A stretch of 64,000 bases of DNA. Source: Anoxynatronum buryatiense (GTDB lineage: Bacteria; Bacillota; Clostridia; Peptostreptococcales; Tindalliaceae). The stretch covers positions 40,590-104,589 of the forward strand of contig NZ_FXUF01000014.1 in assembly GCF_900182905.1 (NCBI RefSeq). The letters run 5' to 3'. The notes beneath the pieces are model-generated. The model was not told the DNA's origin. It ran no database searches and worked only from the letters and a program-made list of their open reading frames with translations. Both the position numbers and the translations under genes were made by a program. Positions 42,744-51,571 of this stretch are shown here, piece after piece. How positions within the stretch are numbered: position 1 is the first letter of the stretch; every line of letters starts with the position of its first letter.

Positions 42744-42756
42744 CCACCTGCACACA

Positions 42757-42787
42757 CCGGCCACAGATCATCCGTGGCCGGTTTTTT
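42757..42787 (+). terminator. Terminator after the lipoprotein gene
   Basis: CCGGCCAC pairs with GTGGCCGG, followed by TTTTTT. It separates the lipoprotein from the radical SAM cluster. Confidence 0.85.
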
Positions 42788-42816
42788 GATGGCAGATTCG
42801 CAAAGAATGGTATAAT
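42786..42816 (+). promoter_or_regulatory. Likely promoter of the acyltransferase/radical SAM cluster
   Basis: A perfect TATAAT (42811-42816) is preceded at 19 bp by TTGATG. The first start codon follows at 42839. Confidence 0.5.
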
Positions 42817-42838
42817 AAGGCATGCAAGGGAGGCGCCT

Positions 42839-44014
42839 ATGAACATTCGAACCTTTGACATTTCCAATCCCCTCCGGCATCGCCGGGACATCAGTGCCTA
42901 TCTTCACTTTTGCCGTCGGGTATATGCCCAAAATCCTCACCACCGGGACCTGATCACACCGATGCTGAAGGAACTGCTGACAGGCAGGGCCGTCATCTGC
43001 AGGAGCAGCTGGCTGAAGCCGCTGATGGTGTTGAACGATAATAATCACATTGTGGCAGTCTGTCTGTTGGCAGTGGTGGACCGACTTCCCCACCTTATGC
43101 AAATCACTTACTTTGAAGCCCTTCCCCAGCAGACAGCGGCAGTCAACTTGCTGATTCAGGCGGCCAGGGAAGCCGCCGTCATTAAAAAAGCCACCGCCGT
43201 CAGCGTGGGACTGAATCTCCATGTGAACTACGGGCTGGGTCTGTTGTCCAGTCATTTTGACACTTCCCAGACCTTTGGCAGTGCCTATAACTCACCGGAG
43301 TACCCGGCCTATTTCGCCCCCCACGCAGGCCATGAAATCAAACTGGTCAGCTACCTGACCCATATGCCTGACTTCGATTTTTCGGCGGGACGCCGGTTGA
43401 TGGAACGCATGCTTCCCTCTTTTCACGTGCGCCCCGCCCGGTTTCACCGGCTTAAGGAAGAAATCGCCCTGTACACACATCTGAACAATGCGGCCTTTGG
43501 TGAACATCCTTTCTATTATCCCCGGCGGCAGAACGAAGATCTTGAACTTTTCCAAAGCTTTCGCCATTTTCTGCGGCCTGAAAACCTGCTCTTTCTCCAT
43601 GATGGCAACACCCCCGTGGGCTTCATGCTCTGGTACCCGGATTTTAACCAGCTGATCCCCCCCGGCGAAGGCCCCGGCCTGAAGGCTGTCATTAAAAACC
43701 GTCTTTTAGGCCGCCGCATTGACCGGTTCAAAATTGTGGAGCTGGGCATCATTCCCGCCTATCAGAAAACCGGGGCTGTCCTCACCCTTTTTGACAGCTG
43801 TTACCGCTTGACAAAAGACCGCTACCAATGGTGCGAAGCCGGCTGGATACTGTCAGATAACCGGGCTTCCACAGGCTTTGGCCGCCGCTGGGCCCATGAA
43901 CCCTATAAAGAATATCGGGTCTTTCTCCTGCCTGTTCAGGAAAAGGCACCCCCAGGGGAAAGGATGACTCTGGAAGATGACCTACTCTTTTCAGCATTTC
44001 CACCACGCCCGTGA
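42839..44014 (+). CDS. GNAT-like acyltransferase, first gene of the radical SAM cluster
   Basis: The 391-residue protein starts at 42839 behind GGGAGG. It looks like a double GNAT-fold protein: IVAVCLLAVVDR in the first half, then NLLFLHDGNTPVGFMLWYPDFNQL and FKIVELGIIPAYQKTGAVLTLFDSCYR in the second, the latter resembling the acyl-CoA-binding strand and helix. There is no signal peptide or membrane segment. Substrate is unknown. The end overlaps the next gene by 38 bases, a sign of coupled translation. It resembles uncharacterised proteins found near lipid or lantibiotic-like genes only in fold, so no pathway is claimed. Confidence 0.7.
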   Translation: MNIRTFDISNPLRHRRDISAYLHFCRRVYAQNPHHRDLITPMLKELLTGRAVICRSSWLKPLMVLNDNNHIVAVCLLAVVDRLPHLMQITYFEALPQQTAAVNLLIQAAREAAVIKKATAVSVGLNLHVNYGLGLLSSHFDTSQTFGSAYNSPEYPAYFAPHAGHEIKLVSYLTHMPDFDFSAGRRLMERMLPSFHVRPARFHRLKEEIALYTHLNNAAFGEHPFYYPRRQNEDLELFQSFRHFLRPENLLFLHDGNTPVGFMLWYPDFNQLIPPGEGPGLKAVIKNRLLGRRIDRFKIVELGIIPAYQKTGAVLTLFDSCYRLTKDRYQWCEAGWILSDNRASTGFGRRWAHEPYKEYRVFLLPVQEKAPPGERMTLEDDLLFSAFPPRP

Positions 44015-45008
44015 TCTGCCTGCGACCTGGGATGCTGTCTGCCACAAACAGCCATGGCTTCACCAACAACTGCTGACACAGCTGGAAACCCTCAACCCCT
44101 GCAACCAGCAATACTATCTCAGCACCTTGTTGAAAACTGCCTTTGTCACCTACCACCTTAAAATTGATCCCCTGGCTCTTAAAACCAGCCTGGGGTTGAA
44201 GCTCCCCGCCACCATTGTCGGCATGCCTCTTTCCCTGTCAGTTCCCGGTTATGCCGCCACCCCACCAGGTTTGGAGGCCATGGCCACTTTCATCCGCCAA
44301 CAATCCGGCCTGTGGATGATTCTCAACGCCACGGAACAGACAGCCGAGTCCGCTTTTCCCTTTCCCTGCACCCCTGCACTCCCCGCCTGTTCCATGCCCA
44401 TTGCCTGGGATACTTTCGATGCCTATCTGGCTGCTCTCCGCAGCCACTACCGCCACCGTCTGAAGAAAGCGCTGAATCGGGGGCGGTCACTGACGGTATC
44501 GATTCTGCCTGAAGGCGCGCCCCTGCCGCCGGCTCTTTACCGCCTTTATGAGCAGGTTTACCGACGGTCACCTCACAAACTGGAAAAACTGTCGCCTCTT
44601 TTTTTTCAGCATTTTCCAGCAGAAATTCATTCCTTTTATTTGGAAGAGCAGCCGGTGGGGTTTGTGCAGCTCACTGTTCATCAGCAGGAAATGACCTTTC
44701 TTTTCTGTGGGTTTGAAAAGCAACTAACCACCACCCATGACCTGTATCAAAACATGCTCCTTTATCTGGTGCGGCAGGCCATTGACAGACACTGCCACAC
44801 CCTGCATCTGGGACAGACTGCCGTTGAAACCAAACAGAAACTGGGCGCCCGTTTGGAACCCCGCAGCCTCTATCTCCACCACTCCCAGCCCCTGGTACGT
44901 CATCTGGCCCGTCACCTGACCCCCCTGCTGGGGTATCGCGACACCCCATCCCATTACCGGGTTTTCAGAGACTCATTATCTGGCTATTTTCCTGGCGAAA
45001 ACCGCTGA
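43977..45008 (+). CDS. Second GNAT/FemAB-like acyltransferase
   Basis: This 343-residue protein starts at an ATG within the previous gene's last codons. The middle LRSHYRHRLKKALNRGRSLTV resembles the segment of FemAB/BioF2-like acyltransferases that precedes the second GNAT fold, and the C-terminal half has IHSFYLEEQPVGFVQLTVHQQEMTFLFCGFE and LLYLVRQAIDRHCHTLHLGQT, the usual acceptor-site pattern. It could transfer an amino-acyl or fatty-acyl group. No signal peptide is seen. Its pairing with a related enzyme suggests two successive acylations. Confidence 0.7.
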   Translation: MTYSFQHFHHARDLPATWDAVCHKQPWLHQQLLTQLETLNPCNQQYYLSTLLKTAFVTYHLKIDPLALKTSLGLKLPATIVGMPLSLSVPGYAATPPGLEAMATFIRQQSGLWMILNATEQTAESAFPFPCTPALPACSMPIAWDTFDAYLAALRSHYRHRLKKALNRGRSLTVSILPEGAPLPPALYRLYEQVYRRSPHKLEKLSPLFFQHFPAEIHSFYLEEQPVGFVQLTVHQQEMTFLFCGFEKQLTTTHDLYQNMLLYLVRQAIDRHCHTLHLGQTAVETKQKLGARLEPRSLYLHHSQPLVRHLARHLTPLLGYRDTPSHYRVFRDSLSGYFPGENR

Positions 45009-45057
45009 TGAAACGGTTGATCAGTATTCTCTGATCCCTTTGAAAGGATGTACTCCC

Positions 45058-46485
45058 ATGAAGTTCTTACTGGTTAAATGCCACCAACCCACCCTATTCA
45101 CTGCCCTTCAGCCCATTGTCACCGAACCCCTGGAACTGGAAGTGCTGGCGGCTGTGATTCAGCGCCACGGGCACACCTGCCGTCTTTATGACAGCTGGTT
45201 GGAAGAAATATCCTTTTCCCAGGTGCTTGAGGAAGCATCTCCCCAGGTGCTGCTGCTTTCCGGCTATATCACCGCGCTGGAAACGATGAAGGCCACGGCA
45301 GCTCAGGCCCGGAAACAATTGCCCCAGCTGCTGATTCTGGCAGGAGGAGTTCATGCCTCCCTGAACCCGGCCGATTTCATGGTGACCGCCATCGACCTGG
45401 TGGTTCACGGCAACGGAGTGGTGGTGTTGGACCAGCTTCTGGCCACGGATTGCAGGCGGGAATCCTGGCCTCTGACAGATGGCATTGCCTATCAGGCTGA
45501 CGGCCAGTGGCATCTGAACCCTGCCAGCCTGATGACAGCTCACCACCTTTCAACCAGTCAGGCAACCAGTCAGGATTCGGAATCGCCCTGCAACGAAACC
45601 CCGCCGGCTTCCACACTGCCACCCCTGCCAGACCGCCGCTATTTCAACACCTACGCCCACCGCACCCATTACATGACCCAGCGCCCTGTGGCACTGATTC
45701 AAACCGCCCTGGGCTGCCCATATACCTGCGACTTCTGTTATTGCCGTCACCTGAACGGTGGTGCCTACACACCTTTTCCCCTGGAGCGGGTAATGGATGA
45801 TCTGGCCGCCGCCAAGAGTCACCTCTGCTGGATCGTGGATGACACTTTTTTACTCCACCGCCCCCGGGTGGAAGCCTTTCTAGACCAGCTGCAGCAGCGG
45901 CAGATTAACCGGCAGTTTATTGCCTACGCCCGGGCCGATTTCATTGTGAACCATGCCGATCTGCTCCCCCGTCTGAAAGCCGCCGGGTTCAGACAACTCA
46001 TTGTTGGTCTTGAAGCCGTGGACCAACAGCGACTGGATGACTACGAAAAGCGCCTTTCCCCGGAGATGAACCAGCAGGCTGTCACTCTCATGAAAAGGGC
46101 CGGGATGGAAATGGCCTGTCTTTTCATGGTGCATCCCCAGGACCGCCACTCCGATTTTCGCCGGCTTCGCCGCTGGATCCGCCGCAACCGGCTGGCGCCT
46201 TACACCCTGAGCATCTACACACCCATGCCCGGCCTTCCCGGATATGACGCCGCCAAGCCCTTGTTCACCACCTCCGACCCTGCCAAATGGGATTTTCTTC
46301 ATCTGGTGCTACGCCCCACTCACATGAAACCCTGGGTCTTTTACCTTCAGATGGCGTACACCTACTCCCTCCAGCTTTTCTGGAGCCCTCTGGTGCGCCG
46401 CACCGTATGGCGGGCTGTGACACGTACCTGCCGCCGCCTGCTGCATTTGCCACCCCATCAATCTCTTCAGGAGGAAACCCCATGA
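45058..46485 (+). CDS. B12-binding-domain radical SAM protein (cluster copy 1)
   Basis: The ATG at 45058 follows GAAAGGATG and gives 475 residues. The N-terminal Rossmann-like region (1-140) has the cobalamin-binding fold pattern but lacks the DxHxxG histidine, as in many class B methylases. The [4Fe-4S] cluster motif is GCPYTCDFCYCR (CxxxCxxC). The barrel contains IVDDTFLLHRPRVEAF, AYARADFIVNHADLL and IVGLEAVDQQRLDDY. The C-terminus is hydrophobic and basic. It is clearly paralogous to the genes at 47198 and 50094. The substrate may be a lipid or other hydrophobic molecule, an inference from the tail. The stop overlaps the methyltransferase start. Confidence 0.9.
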   Translation: MKFLLVKCHQPTLFTALQPIVTEPLELEVLAAVIQRHGHTCRLYDSWLEEISFSQVLEEASPQVLLLSGYITALETMKATAAQARKQLPQLLILAGGVHASLNPADFMVTAIDLVVHGNGVVVLDQLLATDCRRESWPLTDGIAYQADGQWHLNPASLMTAHHLSTSQATSQDSESPCNETPPASTLPPLPDRRYFNTYAHRTHYMTQRPVALIQTALGCPYTCDFCYCRHLNGGAYTPFPLERVMDDLAAAKSHLCWIVDDTFLLHRPRVEAFLDQLQQRQINRQFIAYARADFIVNHADLLPRLKAAGFRQLIVGLEAVDQQRLDDYEKRLSPEMNQQAVTLMKRAGMEMACLFMVHPQDRHSDFRRLRRWIRRNRLAPYTLSIYTPMPGLPGYDAAKPLFTTSDPAKWDFLHLVLRPTHMKPWVFYLQMAYTYSLQLFWSPLVRRTVWRAVTRTCRRLLHLPPHQSLQEETP

Positions 46486-47201
46486 TCTTTAAACCCGCTT
46501 CTTTTCGGCTTTGGAATTTCTGGGCCCCTTATTATGAAAAACTCTGGGTGCAGTCCGTCTCCCTCACCCCCACCCGCCGGGCAGTGATTCAGCAGGTGTC
46601 GGCGTGGATTCAGTCGTATCAACCGCTTCACGCACATCAGGCTCACGAGACCCATACTGCCCAGCCATCTTCACCGACGTTCCCGAAGCTGCGCATTTTG
46701 GACGTGGGCTGCGGCACCGGCCAGCTGCTCCGGGACATTCGCCGCGCCTTTCCCCACCTTCCCCTGGAACTGACTGGGGTGGATTATGCCCCGGCCATGA
46801 TTGCCCAGGCACAGGCGCTGGAATCCGGCGAAACCCGCCCCATTACCTACGCCTGTCTGACCGCCCAGCAACTGGACCAGTTGCCCCAGCCCTGCCACCT
46901 GATTCTCTGCACCCATTCTTTTCCCTATTATCCCGACCAAAGGAAGGCCCTGGACCAGTTTCGCCAGGCCCTGGTGCCCGGCGGGCATGTGATCATGGCC
47001 CAGGCTGCCGGCGTGACCCTCTATGATCGTTTCGTTCTGTTCTTTGTCAAATGGACCACAGGCGCGGCCCTTTACCCCAGTGAACCGGCAGTGCGTCAGC
47101 TGATCCATCGCCGTTTTCAGGTAAAGCTGGTGCGGCCCCTGCGGGGAAAATGGTTTATGCCCACCATACTGCTGTTCCATTTAGAGGAGGCTGCCCAATG
47201 A
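46482..47201 (+). CDS. SAM-dependent methyltransferase (class I)
   Basis: The ATG at 46482 overlaps the previous stop (ATGA) and follows AGGAGG, giving 239 residues. Motif I is ILDVGCGTGQLLRDI; motif II follows at LTGVDYAPAMIAQAQ, and post motifs include ILCTHSFPYYPDQ and LVPGGHVIMAQAAG. The opening FRLWNFWAPYYEKLWVQSVSLTPTR resembles small membrane-lipid or quinone methyltransferases such as those acting on phospholipids. It overlaps the next radical SAM gene by an ATGA as well, so the three are tightly coupled and probably act in one pathway. Confidence 0.88.
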   Translation: MIFKPASFRLWNFWAPYYEKLWVQSVSLTPTRRAVIQQVSAWIQSYQPLHAHQAHETHTAQPSSPTFPKLRILDVGCGTGQLLRDIRRAFPHLPLELTGVDYAPAMIAQAQALESGETRPITYACLTAQQLDQLPQPCHLILCTHSFPYYPDQRKALDQFRQALVPGGHVIMAQAAGVTLYDRFVLFFVKWTTGAALYPSEPAVRQLIHRRFQVKLVRPLRGKWFMPTILLFHLEEAAQ

Positions 47202-48595
47202 ACCTGCTGCTGGTGCGGCTGAAGCCCCCCAAAGAAACCATTGGGTTGCAGCATGTGATGATCTGCGAACCCCTTGAGCTGGAATATGCCGCCGCCATGG
47301 TTACCCAACCGGGTGTCACGGTGCAGGTGCTGGATATGATTCTGGAAAAAAGACCCCTGGAAACCCATTTAAAGGAAATCAGGCCCCATCTGGTGGGCTT
47401 CACCGGGTATATTACCCATGTGAACCTGATCCGGGAGGCGGCCAGACAGGTGAAGGCACTGCTGCCCCACTGCGGCGTGGTAGTGGGAGGTGTGCATGGG
47501 GAAGTGCTTCCCGAGGATTTCCACGACCCGGCCATCGATGTGATTTTGGAATCCCACAGTCTCAGTGCATTTCAGCAGTTGGTGACCCACTTGCTGGCCC
47601 TGGGCCAGGCCGATCCCAGGACACCCCTGTTTCCACTGAAATCCCCCTTGGCCATTCAGGGCATTCATCAGCCGGGGACCCGGCAGCCAAAGGAAACCTC
47701 CTTTGACTACCCCCTTCCCCTGCGCCAGGCCACGGCAAAATACCGACACCGGTACCATTACCTCTTTCATCGTCCCTGTGCCCTGATGAAAACCTCCTTC
47801 GGCTGCCCCTACCAGTGCACCTTCTGTTTTTGCCGCCAGATCACCGGAGGCGCCTACTTCACCCGACCGCTGGACTCGGTGGTGGCCGAGCTGTTGAGCA
47901 TCGAAGAGGAACACATCTACATTGTGGATGATGATTTTCTCGTATCACACCAGCGGGTGCTGGACTTCTGCCAGGCCGTGGATGAGAAGGGCATCCGGAA
48001 ACGCTATCTGGTATATGGCCGGGCCGATTTCATCAGCCGGCATCCGGAGGTGATCCGCCGTTTTCGTCAGAGCGGTCTGGAAGCCGTCATTGTGGGGCTG
48101 GAATCTTCCCGCCCGGAAGATCTGGACCAGTACCACAAACAAACCACCCTGGAAGAAAATGAACGCGCAGTGGCCATCCTTCACCAATATCAGGTGGTGG
48201 TGTATGCCACGCTGATCCTCGACCCCGCCTTTACCCCCGCTGATTTTCGGCGGTTGGGACGATGGCTGCGAAACCTGTCACTGGTGTTTGTCAACCTGCA
48301 GCCATTAACCCCCCTTCGGGGAACGCCCCTTTACGACAGCTACCGGGACCAACTCACTGAACCGGAAGCACATGTGGAAAAATGGGACCTGGCCCATCTG
48401 GTGCTGCAGCCCGCCGCCATGAGCCGCCGCCGGTTCTACCTGGAACTGCTCCTTCTCTACATTCGGGTGACTCTTCATCCCCGCAGCCTTTTTTGGCTGC
48501 TGAAACGCTACGGCCTGTGGGAATCGCTGCGCCTTTCCAGAGGCAGCAGCCACATCACCCGGCAATACCTGGTAAAAATCCTGCGAGGGCACTGA
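47198..48595 (+). CDS. B12-binding-domain radical SAM protein (cluster copy 2)
   Basis: This 465-residue protein starts in an ATGA overlap after GAGGAGG. The B12-like domain has VQVLDMILEKRPLETHL, VGFTGYITHVNLIREA and VVVGGVHGEVLPEDF; the radical SAM motif is GCPYQCTFCFCRQITGG. The shared YGRADFISRHPEVIRRF, VIVGLESSRPEDLDQY and PLTPLRGTPLY segments align with copies 1 and 4. The C-terminus RRRFYLELLLLYIRVTLHP then SLRLSRGSSHITRQYLVKIL is a hydrophobic basic tail. It probably modifies an unactivated carbon (methylation, or C-C or C-S bond formation), but the reaction cannot be read from the sequence. Confidence 0.9.
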   Translation: MNLLLVRLKPPKETIGLQHVMICEPLELEYAAAMVTQPGVTVQVLDMILEKRPLETHLKEIRPHLVGFTGYITHVNLIREAARQVKALLPHCGVVVGGVHGEVLPEDFHDPAIDVILESHSLSAFQQLVTHLLALGQADPRTPLFPLKSPLAIQGIHQPGTRQPKETSFDYPLPLRQATAKYRHRYHYLFHRPCALMKTSFGCPYQCTFCFCRQITGGAYFTRPLDSVVAELLSIEEEHIYIVDDDFLVSHQRVLDFCQAVDEKGIRKRYLVYGRADFISRHPEVIRRFRQSGLEAVIVGLESSRPEDLDQYHKQTTLEENERAVAILHQYQVVVYATLILDPAFTPADFRRLGRWLRNLSLVFVNLQPLTPLRGTPLYDSYRDQLTEPEAHVEKWDLAHLVLQPAAMSRRRFYLELLLLYIRVTLHPRSLFWLLKRYGLWESLRLSRGSSHITRQYLVKILRGH

Positions 48596-48673
48596 CTCCC
48601 TCCTGATTTCACTGTTCTTCAAGAAAATAAGACCGACACGTTATCTTTCGACAGGAAAGGAACCCTGCACCCC

Positions 48674-50014
48674 ATGATAAAGAAAAAACTGCTGTTGATT
48701 CAATCCAGCCCTTACGACCCCCAGGGCAACCCCATCAAACGGAAAAAGCTCTATTTTGTGGGGTTGGCCCTCCCCCTGCTGGCGGCCCTCACCCCTGGTG
48801 ACTGGGAGGTGGAAATCTGCCTGGAAACCATTGATCCCGTTCCCTTTGACACCGACGCCACCCTGGTGGCCATCGGCAGCATGGGCCACGCCATCATCCG
48901 TTCCCGTGATCTGGCTCTGGCCTTTCGCAAACGGGGAAAACCGGTGATCATGGGAGGCTACATGGCCAGTCTCATGGCCGAAGAAGCCAAAAAATACTGT
49001 GACAGCGTGGTCATCGGCGATGCGGAGCCTGTGTGGGAACAGGTATTGACAGATGCCGCCGCGGGCACACTGAAGCCTTTTTATCAGGCCCCGCTCACCA
49101 CTAGTGCCGCCGGTACCGCCTATTCCACCCCGATGCCCCGGTTTGACCTGATCATCAACAAATCCATCGGCAATTTTTTGCCGGTACAGGCGGGCCGCGG
49201 CTGCCCCAACACCTGCAGTTTCTGCTCTGTCGCATGTCTTTACCAGGGCCATTACCACCAGCGTCCGCTGGAAGAAGTGGTACGGGATATCCATCAGGTG
49301 CGTGACCTGGGTTTTCGCCGTTTCCTGCTGTTGGATGACAACATCGTTGCCAGTCGGGACTATCTCATGGCCCTGTGTCAGGCCATTACACCGCTGAAAA
49401 TGACCTGGTTTTCCCAGTGTGACATTACCATCGGCAATGACCTGGTTCTGCTGAAAGCGCTGGCCGACAGTGGCTGCCAGGTGCTCAGTTTCGGTCTGGA
49501 AAGCATCTCCCGGGAAAGCCTGGTGGCCATGGAGAAGGGCTGGGCCCACCCCGATGAGTACCCCCGCCTCATCAGGAACATTCAGGCGGCGGGCATCGAT
49601 ATTTCCACAGAAATGGTGCTGGGAGCTGACGGCGATACCCTTGAATCCATCGAAGCCACCGCCCGGGTTATTGATGAACTGGGGGTGGTGGTTCCCCGGT
49701 TCTACATTCTCACCCCCATCCCCGGCACCCGTTTTTTTGACCAGATGCAGGCGGCGGGGCGCATTGTGGAAGATGACATTCACAGCTACAATGGCACCCG
49801 GGCCGTTCATCAACCCCGGCACATGACCCCGGAAGACCTGACAGAAGCCTACTGGTTGCTTTACCGCCAGGTATTTTCCTTCCGGTCCATCCTCCGGCGC
49901 ACCCTGCTGCGACCCGGCACCTGGCGAAATCTGCCCTTGTCACTGTTCTATCTGGTGGTGAACCTCACCTATCGAAACCAGATTCGCCGGGGAATTCCGC
50001 CCAATATTTTGTAG
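48674..50014 (+). CDS. B12-binding-domain radical SAM protein (cluster copy 3, different subfamily)
   Basis: The 446-residue protein has an N-terminal B12-fold region and the cluster motif GCPNTCSFCSVACLYQG. The barrel reads FLLLDDNIVASRDYLMALC, WFSQCDITIGNDLVLLKAL, VLSFGLESISRESLVAMEKG and FYILTPIPGTRFFDQM, the commoner subfamily with a DUF4070-like tail, distinct from the three closely related paralogues around it. It follows copy 2 by 78 bp with an AGGAAAGG ribosome site. Function is unknown; it could carry out the first or last radical step of the same route. Confidence 0.9.
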   Translation: MIKKKLLLIQSSPYDPQGNPIKRKKLYFVGLALPLLAALTPGDWEVEICLETIDPVPFDTDATLVAIGSMGHAIIRSRDLALAFRKRGKPVIMGGYMASLMAEEAKKYCDSVVIGDAEPVWEQVLTDAAAGTLKPFYQAPLTTSAAGTAYSTPMPRFDLIINKSIGNFLPVQAGRGCPNTCSFCSVACLYQGHYHQRPLEEVVRDIHQVRDLGFRRFLLLDDNIVASRDYLMALCQAITPLKMTWFSQCDITIGNDLVLLKALADSGCQVLSFGLESISRESLVAMEKGWAHPDEYPRLIRNIQAAGIDISTEMVLGADGDTLESIEATARVIDELGVVVPRFYILTPIPGTRFFDQMQAAGRIVEDDIHSYNGTRAVHQPRHMTPEDLTEAYWLLYRQVFSFRSILRRTLLRPGTWRNLPLSLFYLVVNLTYRNQIRRGIPPNIL

Positions 50015-50093
50015 CAGGCTGAAGAGCATCGTCCCCGCCACCAGGGAGATGATGTGCTGTGGATGTTTATCTGAAAAAGAGAGGAAGTAACAG

Positions 50094-51488
50094 ATGCGTA
50101 TTTTATTGGTTCGCCCACCCCGGATGAAACAGGCGGTGATCATTGGCGAATTTATGTTCAGCGAGCCCCTGGGGCTGGAAATGATGGTCACCGTGTTAAA
50201 GGATACCCATGAGGTGGAGATCCTGGACATGATGACGGACTCGATGTCTCTGGAAACAAAACTGGCGGCTTTTCAGCCCCAGGTGGTGGGCATCACCTCC
50301 CTGTGCATTGATGTGGAGGCGGTGCTGGCCCTGGCCCGACAGACCAAGACCTTCAACCCCGCCATTCAGGTGGTGGCGGGAGGTACCCAGGCCACCCTGC
50401 AGCCCCAGGCTTTCATCCATGCGGCGGTGGATCATGTGATCCAGTATGCCGCCCGCCAGAACATCACCCAGCTGATGAACCTTCTGGCAGTGGCGTTGTG
50501 TCCCTCCGCCACCGCTGAGCTTCCCCTCATTGAGGGGATCCGAAGCCGCAGTCATCAGTATCAGGAGGTTCCGCCAGTGAGTTTTCCGCCATGCAACGAG
50601 TACATCCTGCCGGACCGAAAGAGTACCCTCCAGTATCGTTCTTCTTATTCCTACTTCGGTTACCGCCCCTGCGCCCTGCTGGGAACTTCCCGGGGGTGCA
50701 GCAAAACCTGCGATTTTTGCCTGCGGTGGCGGCTGGAAGGTTCCCGGGAGCACTATTTCCCCATGGAGCAGGTGCAGGCAGACATCGAAAGCATTGAAGA
50801 ACCAAATGTGATGATTTTTGACAATGATTTTCTCCACAACCCCCACCGGGTGATGGCCTTGTGTGATTATTTGGAAGCAGCGCAGATTCATAAGAACTGG
50901 ATCTGCTATGCCAGTGTTCACAGCATTCTGAACCATCCTGAAGCCGTGGCGCGGTTCCGTGATCTGGGGCTGCAGGCGGTGCTGGTGGGGTACGAAACCT
51001 TCAGCGACGAAGAACTGGCCCAATACCGCAAAAAAACCTCCCGGCAGGAAAGCCTGGAGGCGAGTCGTTTCTTAAAAAAGCTGGGGGTGGATGTGTGGGC
51101 TTCCTTCATGGCCCACCCTGACTGGAGCAAAGAAGATTTCCGTGCCTTCCGCCGGTTCATCAGGGAGCTTAACCCGGAGATATCCAGCATTTCACCCCTG
51201 ACGCCCTTTCCCGGACTGCCTCTCTATGAACAGTACCAGGACCGCCTCCTGTACCCCCGGGAGGCCTATGCTGCCTGGAGCTTCGGCCAGGTGATGATTC
51301 GCCCTGGAAACATGAGCCTGGTGGGTTATTATGGGGAACTGCTGAAAACCAATTTCTACGTGAACCTGGTCTGTAACAGCCTGGGGTATGTGGTGAACAA
51401 ATTTGGTCCCCTGAGCCTGCTCCGCCTGACCCGGGGTTCGTTACTGCTGTTGATACGATATCTGAAGCTGATGTGGCAGGCACGCTGA
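50094..51488 (+). CDS. B12-binding-domain radical SAM protein (cluster copy 4)
   Basis: This 464-residue protein begins MRILLVRPPRMKQAVIIGEF behind GAGAGGAAG. The radical SAM motif is RGCSKTCDFCLRWRLEG. NVMIFDNDFLHNPHRVMALC, AVLVGYETFSDEELAQYRKKTSRQ and SPLTPFPGLPLYEQY correspond closely to copies 1 and 2, and the tail (GYYGELLKTNFYVN, LLRLTRGSLLLLIRYL) is again hydrophobic and basic. It is the last gene of the co-directional run and converges on the HD-GYP gene. Together the three paralogues suggest successive similar modifications of one hydrophobic substrate. Confidence 0.9.
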   Translation: MRILLVRPPRMKQAVIIGEFMFSEPLGLEMMVTVLKDTHEVEILDMMTDSMSLETKLAAFQPQVVGITSLCIDVEAVLALARQTKTFNPAIQVVAGGTQATLQPQAFIHAAVDHVIQYAARQNITQLMNLLAVALCPSATAELPLIEGIRSRSHQYQEVPPVSFPPCNEYILPDRKSTLQYRSSYSYFGYRPCALLGTSRGCSKTCDFCLRWRLEGSREHYFPMEQVQADIESIEEPNVMIFDNDFLHNPHRVMALCDYLEAAQIHKNWICYASVHSILNHPEAVARFRDLGLQAVLVGYETFSDEELAQYRKKTSRQESLEASRFLKKLGVDVWASFMAHPDWSKEDFRAFRRFIRELNPEISSISPLTPFPGLPLYEQYQDRLLYPREAYAAWSFGQVMIRPGNMSLVGYYGELLKTNFYVNLVCNSLGYVVNKFGPLSLLRLTRGSLLLLIRYLKLMWQAR

Positions 51489-51571
51489 AGCGGTACGACA
51501 TGTCACCCGTCAGTCACCGGTTATTGCTGACTCTCGCCCGGCTCATTGCAACTACCCCGTCAACAGCACCC

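Noticed and set aside
48641..49822. 393-codon open frame opposite radical SAM copy 3
   Set aside because: It is a shadow frame in GC-rich DNA; the plus-strand protein has the CxxxCxxC motif and a proper ribosome site.
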